Part shown: piece after piece, positions 60,593 through 64,000 of the stretch
Numbering within the stretch: the stretch's first letter is position 1
How the letters are laid out: every line of letters starts with the position of its first letter
NCBI GenBank assembly: GCA_013398955.1
Contig: VWPU01002875.1
Span: 62,001 to 126,000, forward strand
Length of the DNA stretch: 64,000 nucleotides
Direction of reading: 5' to 3'
Source: Callaeas wilsoni
Lineage: Eukaryota > Chordata > Aves > Passeriformes > Callaeidae
Notes under the pieces: generated by a model
What the model was told of the DNA's origin: nothing
Database searches by the model: none
The model's input: only the letters and a program-made list of their open reading frames with translations
Program-made: the position numbers and the translations under genes

Positions 60593-62937
60593 TCAGTACC
60601 CATCCTGGCAGTCATTGTCATCATAGTCAGCAGCAGGTCTGCGGCGGAGGGTGCCCAGCCACCTCTTGCGGCCCCTGCTCTCCAGGCTCTGCAAGGAGCT
60701 GTCGTCTCTGTGGCTGCTGGACTCGCGGCTGGCATCCTCCTGGGAGCGGCTCTCCACATGGTCATCATCCTCCTGGGACTCATTGTCACTCTCTGTGGAC
60801 CCACTGTCCTCACCTGTACTGTCCTCTGGGCTGCTGTCATCCTCTGGGGACTCTGGGCTCTCTGCTGATGTGCTTGGCAAGGAGTCATTCTCATCCTCCT
60901 CTAACTCCTCCACAGTGTCCTCTGTGGACTGGCTCTGGTCATCATCATCTTCCCTGGACTTGCTCAGTTCATCCTCTTCTTTCCCGGACTCACTGTCAGG
61001 TGTGGACAGCACACTCCTGTCCTCAGCAGAATCCCAGTCCTCCTGCCCTTCCCAGGTCTGGCTGTTGCTGTGCTCATTCAAGGTTCTCACCACCTCTGGA
61101 GTCTCCCCTGGCTCTTCATCTGACTGCTCATCAGTGCCCTCCCTGGACTCACTGTCCTCATCCTCCCTGGAGGGGCTGTCCCCCCTATCCCCATCCCCAT
61201 CCCCATCCCCATCCCCATCCTCCCTGGAGTGGCTGGAGCTTTTTTCCTCTGACTGGCTGTCAGAAGGCTCTTCTGACTGACTGTTGTCCTCCACGGATGG
61301 GCTGTCTTCTCCAGAGTCACCATCCTCCACCTCGGGCGACCTGCTGTCACCCTCCTCCCAGCGGTGGGAGCCGGCCCCCTGGGCACTCTCCCAGCTGTTC
61401 CCCGGGGCACGGGGGCCAGCACGGTGCATCCTGTAGCTGCTGCCCAGGCCATCAAAGACAGAGGGGTCATCTCCCTGCATGACTTCATCCTGGAAGTCAA
61501 AGCTCTCCTCCTGGCTGCTGCTGCTGGCCCCTCCGTGCCTGTAGATGCGCCCAAAGCCATAGTTCCTGTAGCGCCGGTGGTCTGCCCCAATGCTCTCGCT
61601 GCTGCTGCTGCTGCTGCTGCTGTCACCATGCCCCCTGCCAGCCTCGGCATCCCCACGGCCAGCATCATGCTCGTGTTCCCCTGCCCCATCGGCACCAGCC
61701 ACGTAGGTAGGGCCTTCGCCCCTCTCCTCTTCCCTGTTGGCATCGAAGGTGTCGTCCCCACTGTCATCCTCCTCGTCTAGGAACCCAGTGCTGTGGGAGG
61801 GAAACCCGTTGGCTCTGGTGCCGTAGTGGTCTCCATTGTCACCATCATCAGTGTCACGTGCATCTGCCTCCTATGGAGGTGACAAACAGAGATGAACGTA
61901 AAGCCAAGCACAACCTTGAGCAATGCCAGGTTTGGGGCCAAGGGAGCTTTCCTGGCAGAACAAAACATTCCTCTCCACTCATTCACTCACTCACTCACTC
62001 ACTCACTCACCAGGAAACCAAGGTCATTCCTATTGTGGGCGCCTATGTCCTCGTGGTCCACCTGGTTCATGTGCTGAGCCTGCCCAACTCGGCCTCCCAT
62101 GTCTTGGCCACTGAGCTCACCCAGCTCCTCAGCCATGGCATTCCCATCTGTCAGGTCCCTGGCAAGGGCATTTTCCCCTGTCTCCAGACTGGCAGGAGGA
62201 TGTCTGCCATCTCCACCATCTAGGTGGTTGCCCAGCTTGCTGATACAATCTTCATTTGCAGCATCCTGGAGGCAAAACATGACATGGTGCCTTAGTTTAT
62301 TAAACACCAACCACAGCATGTTTACTGCTGCTGCTTCAGGACCTCATTCCCAAGCCATGTGGGAGCTCAAGTCTTTTTCATTCTTTGCACCTCAGCCTCA
62401 GTTATTTATGCTGATACAAAATAAAATGGTAGCCACCATCAAAAGGGCAGCCCAGGAAAGCCCAAACTGGGATAGTTCAAAGCACAGAAACTCCTTTTTC
62501 AGGGCCAACACAGCAGAAGGTGTCAGGTGAACTGGGAACTTTCTCAGGGAGGCAAGTCAAAACAGGGTGAAACCAACCTAACTTGAAAGGACTGTGCAGA
62601 CAGAAAAAGCTCAAAGACCCACAGAAGCAGCAAATCCCTCCCAGGTTCCTGGTCCAAGGATGCCTGCCCAGGGCTGGTTCCCCATCCCAGGCTTGCTCCC
62701 TGAGGGGCTGCTACCTGTGAGACAGAGGCACCTGTGGCTTACCTCCTGCAGGGCACTGGGATGGGTAGGTTCATGACCAGGCACCTAAACACATCCAGGA
62801 GACATTTGATCAGTGATCAGTGTGCCTTGGCTGGGCAAAACCAACAGGTTTGGGGTGGGAGTGTCAGTCCAGGGGGTACTTACCGGGTGAGCACAGGCCA
62901 CGGCCCAGAGGAGCGGCACCAGGAATGCAGCCCTCAT
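60593..62937 (-). CDS. DMP1: DMP1, dentin matrix acidic phosphoprotein 1 (four coding exons found, about 542 aa)
   Basis: DMP1 is a secreted SIBLING protein of osteocytes that controls mineralisation and phosphate homeostasis. Coding exons: 62937-62884 (signal peptide MRAAFLVPLLWAVACAHP), 62784-62743 (VPGHEPTHPSALQE), 62265-62011 (DAANEDCISKLGNHLDGGDG onward, 85 codons) and 61870-60593. The last exon contains DEEDDSGDDTFD, an eight-Ser run, MQGDDP (about residues 248-253), many SES/SED/DSE repeats, a DGDGDGDGDGDRGDSPSRED block, and ends DDNDCQDGY exactly as in mammals. MQGDDP fits the conserved BMP1/tolloid cleavage site, giving the N- and C-terminal fragments. Two RGDs are present (AGRGDAE and DRGDSPS). 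All introns are phase 0. A small phosphoserine exon like the mammalian one between the second and third coding exons was not found and may be missing or overlooked. Confidence 0.95.
61983..62010. repeat. DMP1: (GTGA)n tetranucleotide run at a DMP1 splice donor
   Basis: On the minus strand the intron begins GTGAGTGAGTGAGTGAGTGA, about seven units, so the true donor is the first of several identical GTGAGT sites. Confidence 0.9.
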
Positions 62938-63794
62938 GTCAGTTGTGGTCCCTGTGGCTGCAACAAGGAATGAAATATTTGCACACTAGAGCAAAGCATT
63001 CGCATGTGCCTCTGGCTGGAACTTGGCCCCATAAAGCCCTCCCAAATGATACAGCTTTGCCATCCTGGCACAGTGCTCAGCCTGGCATGTCATCAAACAA
63101 GCCAGGGATATATCCTTGTGCCACCTCCTGGCACCTCCTGTGCAGAAACCTTCCTTTACTTTGGGATTTGAGGTACCCAGCCACATACTGGCAGATTTTT
63201 TGTCTAAGCATCATTAAAGAGCAGGAAAGCTCTCCTGAATTTCCTGTTCCCACAGTAACGTCACCCATCACCCAGCTGAGCTCAGTGGTTGTGACAGGAG
63301 TCTGCACCTCAGATGGGAAGCACTGTGAGACCACAGACTGCAGAGCTGTACCTCCCACCTAGAGTGGTCTCCACAGCCCCATAAAATCTCCCACCATTCC
63401 AAAGTGGAGCATCCCAATGAGATAATCCCATGGAGAGTTGCATCTCCAGAGCCTGCTGGGTCAGCACCCCAGCAGTACTGCTGCCTGGCAGGCAGATAAA
63501 GCAGTGGGGGCTTTCCCCCAGCTCTGCTCTCATTTCCAAGCATTTTTTTTAAGCAACCCAGGACCTCATCCCCACGGGACACACTAACCACACTGCACAT
63601 CACCCTGCACTCAAAACATGCTGGAACAAGCACGATCCTGATTTCTTCCCTGACAAAGCAACACCTACATCCCAGCTGATGAGTCTTCTGCTTTCAACCA
63701 AAATTTGTGAGGAAATCTACAACCCCTGTTCCCAAACGTTGCCATTTTCTCTCCTGGCAATGCTAGATCAACCCAAAGAAACCAAAACCTTTAC

Positions 63795-63947
63795 CTTAAG
63801 GTGTGATGCAAGCCCGTGTCTCCTCCGGTGCTGGGAATGGGATGTGCTGGCCGCGTGTATTGGGATGCTCCAGGCTGTATGTCCCAGGGTGGCCAGGCAG
63901 GCATTTAACCGCTGGCCAGTGCCAGCCCCGGGCTGGGGGCAGCCAAT
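63795..63947 (-). promoter_or_regulatory. DMP1: DMP1 core promoter and non-coding exon 1
   Basis: On the minus strand ATTGG (63947-63943) and then TTAAAT (63908-63903) precede a first exon ending CACCTTAAG|GTAAAG (last base 63795). Transcription should start near 63878. Exon 2 begins at 62951 after a GCAGCCACAG acceptor, 14 nt before the ATG. Confidence 0.7.
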
Positions 63948-64000
63948 GGCACTGCCGGGCAGTGCTGCTGCGCCTGGAGGTGTCACCGGGAACCAGCCTC
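63948..64000. other. Upstream flank of DMP1
   Basis: Only 53 bases; nothing callable. Confidence 0.5.

Noticed and set aside
60651..61780. Plus-strand Ser-rich and Pro/His-rich frames, and the minus-strand Met/Gly-rich frame over DMP1
   Set aside because: They are shadows of the DMP1 repeat exon in other frames.
1..64000. CRISPR arrays, bacterial operons, tRNA or rRNA genes
   Set aside because: The sequence is vertebrate; no regularly spaced direct repeats of CRISPR type and no recognisable tRNA or rRNA was seen.

Overview
The window is vertebrate genomic DNA and almost certainly from a bird. It holds CR1 LINE fragments with the typical avian 3' ends, an ovocleidin-116-type MEPE, and short introns. 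It covers the SIBLING/SCPP cluster of secreted acidic phosphoproteins for mineralised tissue. Every gene I can support lies on the minus strand, so the transcriptional order runs from high to low coordinates: DMP1 (exon 1 near 63.9 kb), IBSP, MEPE/OC-116, an RNF4-like RING gene, SPP1, and exon 1 of PKD2, which leaves the window at the left edge. The species cannot be fixed from sequence alone. SPP1 differs clearly from chicken, so a non-galliform bird is likely. One base is ambiguous (position 34768).

Layout. 1-1.5 kb: PKD2 exon 1 in a GC-rich CpG-island-like block, with a CR1 relic in intron 1. 1.6-6.1 kb: complete SPP1 (osteopontin). 6.1-24.8 kb: about 18 kb with no gene I can support, AT-rich, with CR1 pieces at 16.1, 17.1-18.4 and 22.9 kb. 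24.8-33.4 kb: a multi-exon RNF4-like gene. 33.4-39.7 kb: spacer with a solo-LTR-like element and CR1 relics. 39.7-44.9 kb: MEPE. 47.0-51.9 kb: IBSP. 51.9-59.9 kb: spacer with two CR1 3' ends. 59.9-63.95 kb: DMP1.

The four SIBLING genes share one plan: a non-coding first exon, a second exon carrying the signal peptide, small phase-0 acidic exons, and a large last exon with the RGD or acidic domains. Three of the four promoters (SPP1, MEPE, DMP1) show an inverted CCAAT box (ATTGG) upstream of a TTTAAA/TTAAAT box. IBSP has the inverted TATA box (TTTATA) known from mammals.

The most unusual content is the RNF4-like gene between SPP1 and MEPE, a gene I do not know from this locus in mammals. It has a complete C3HC4 RING ending in HPIYI, as in RNF4, and an N-terminus alignable with RNF4. 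Between its third exon and a 10-nt microexon lies an array of three ~1.08-kb repeats. Each repeat carries a SUMO-interaction-motif-like acidic exon plus a degenerate copy of the first RING exon whose zinc-binding cysteines are gone. All 13 predicted coding exons join in frame to 355 codons, and skipping all three cassettes leaves 199 codons, close to RNF4. Between repeats 1 and 3 the half-RING exon differs at six sites, all amino-acid changing, while about 345 bp of flanking intron is almost identical. This points to diversifying selection on a SUMO-targeted ubiquitin ligase. All splice sites and reading frames were read by eye; there is no transcript evidence here.
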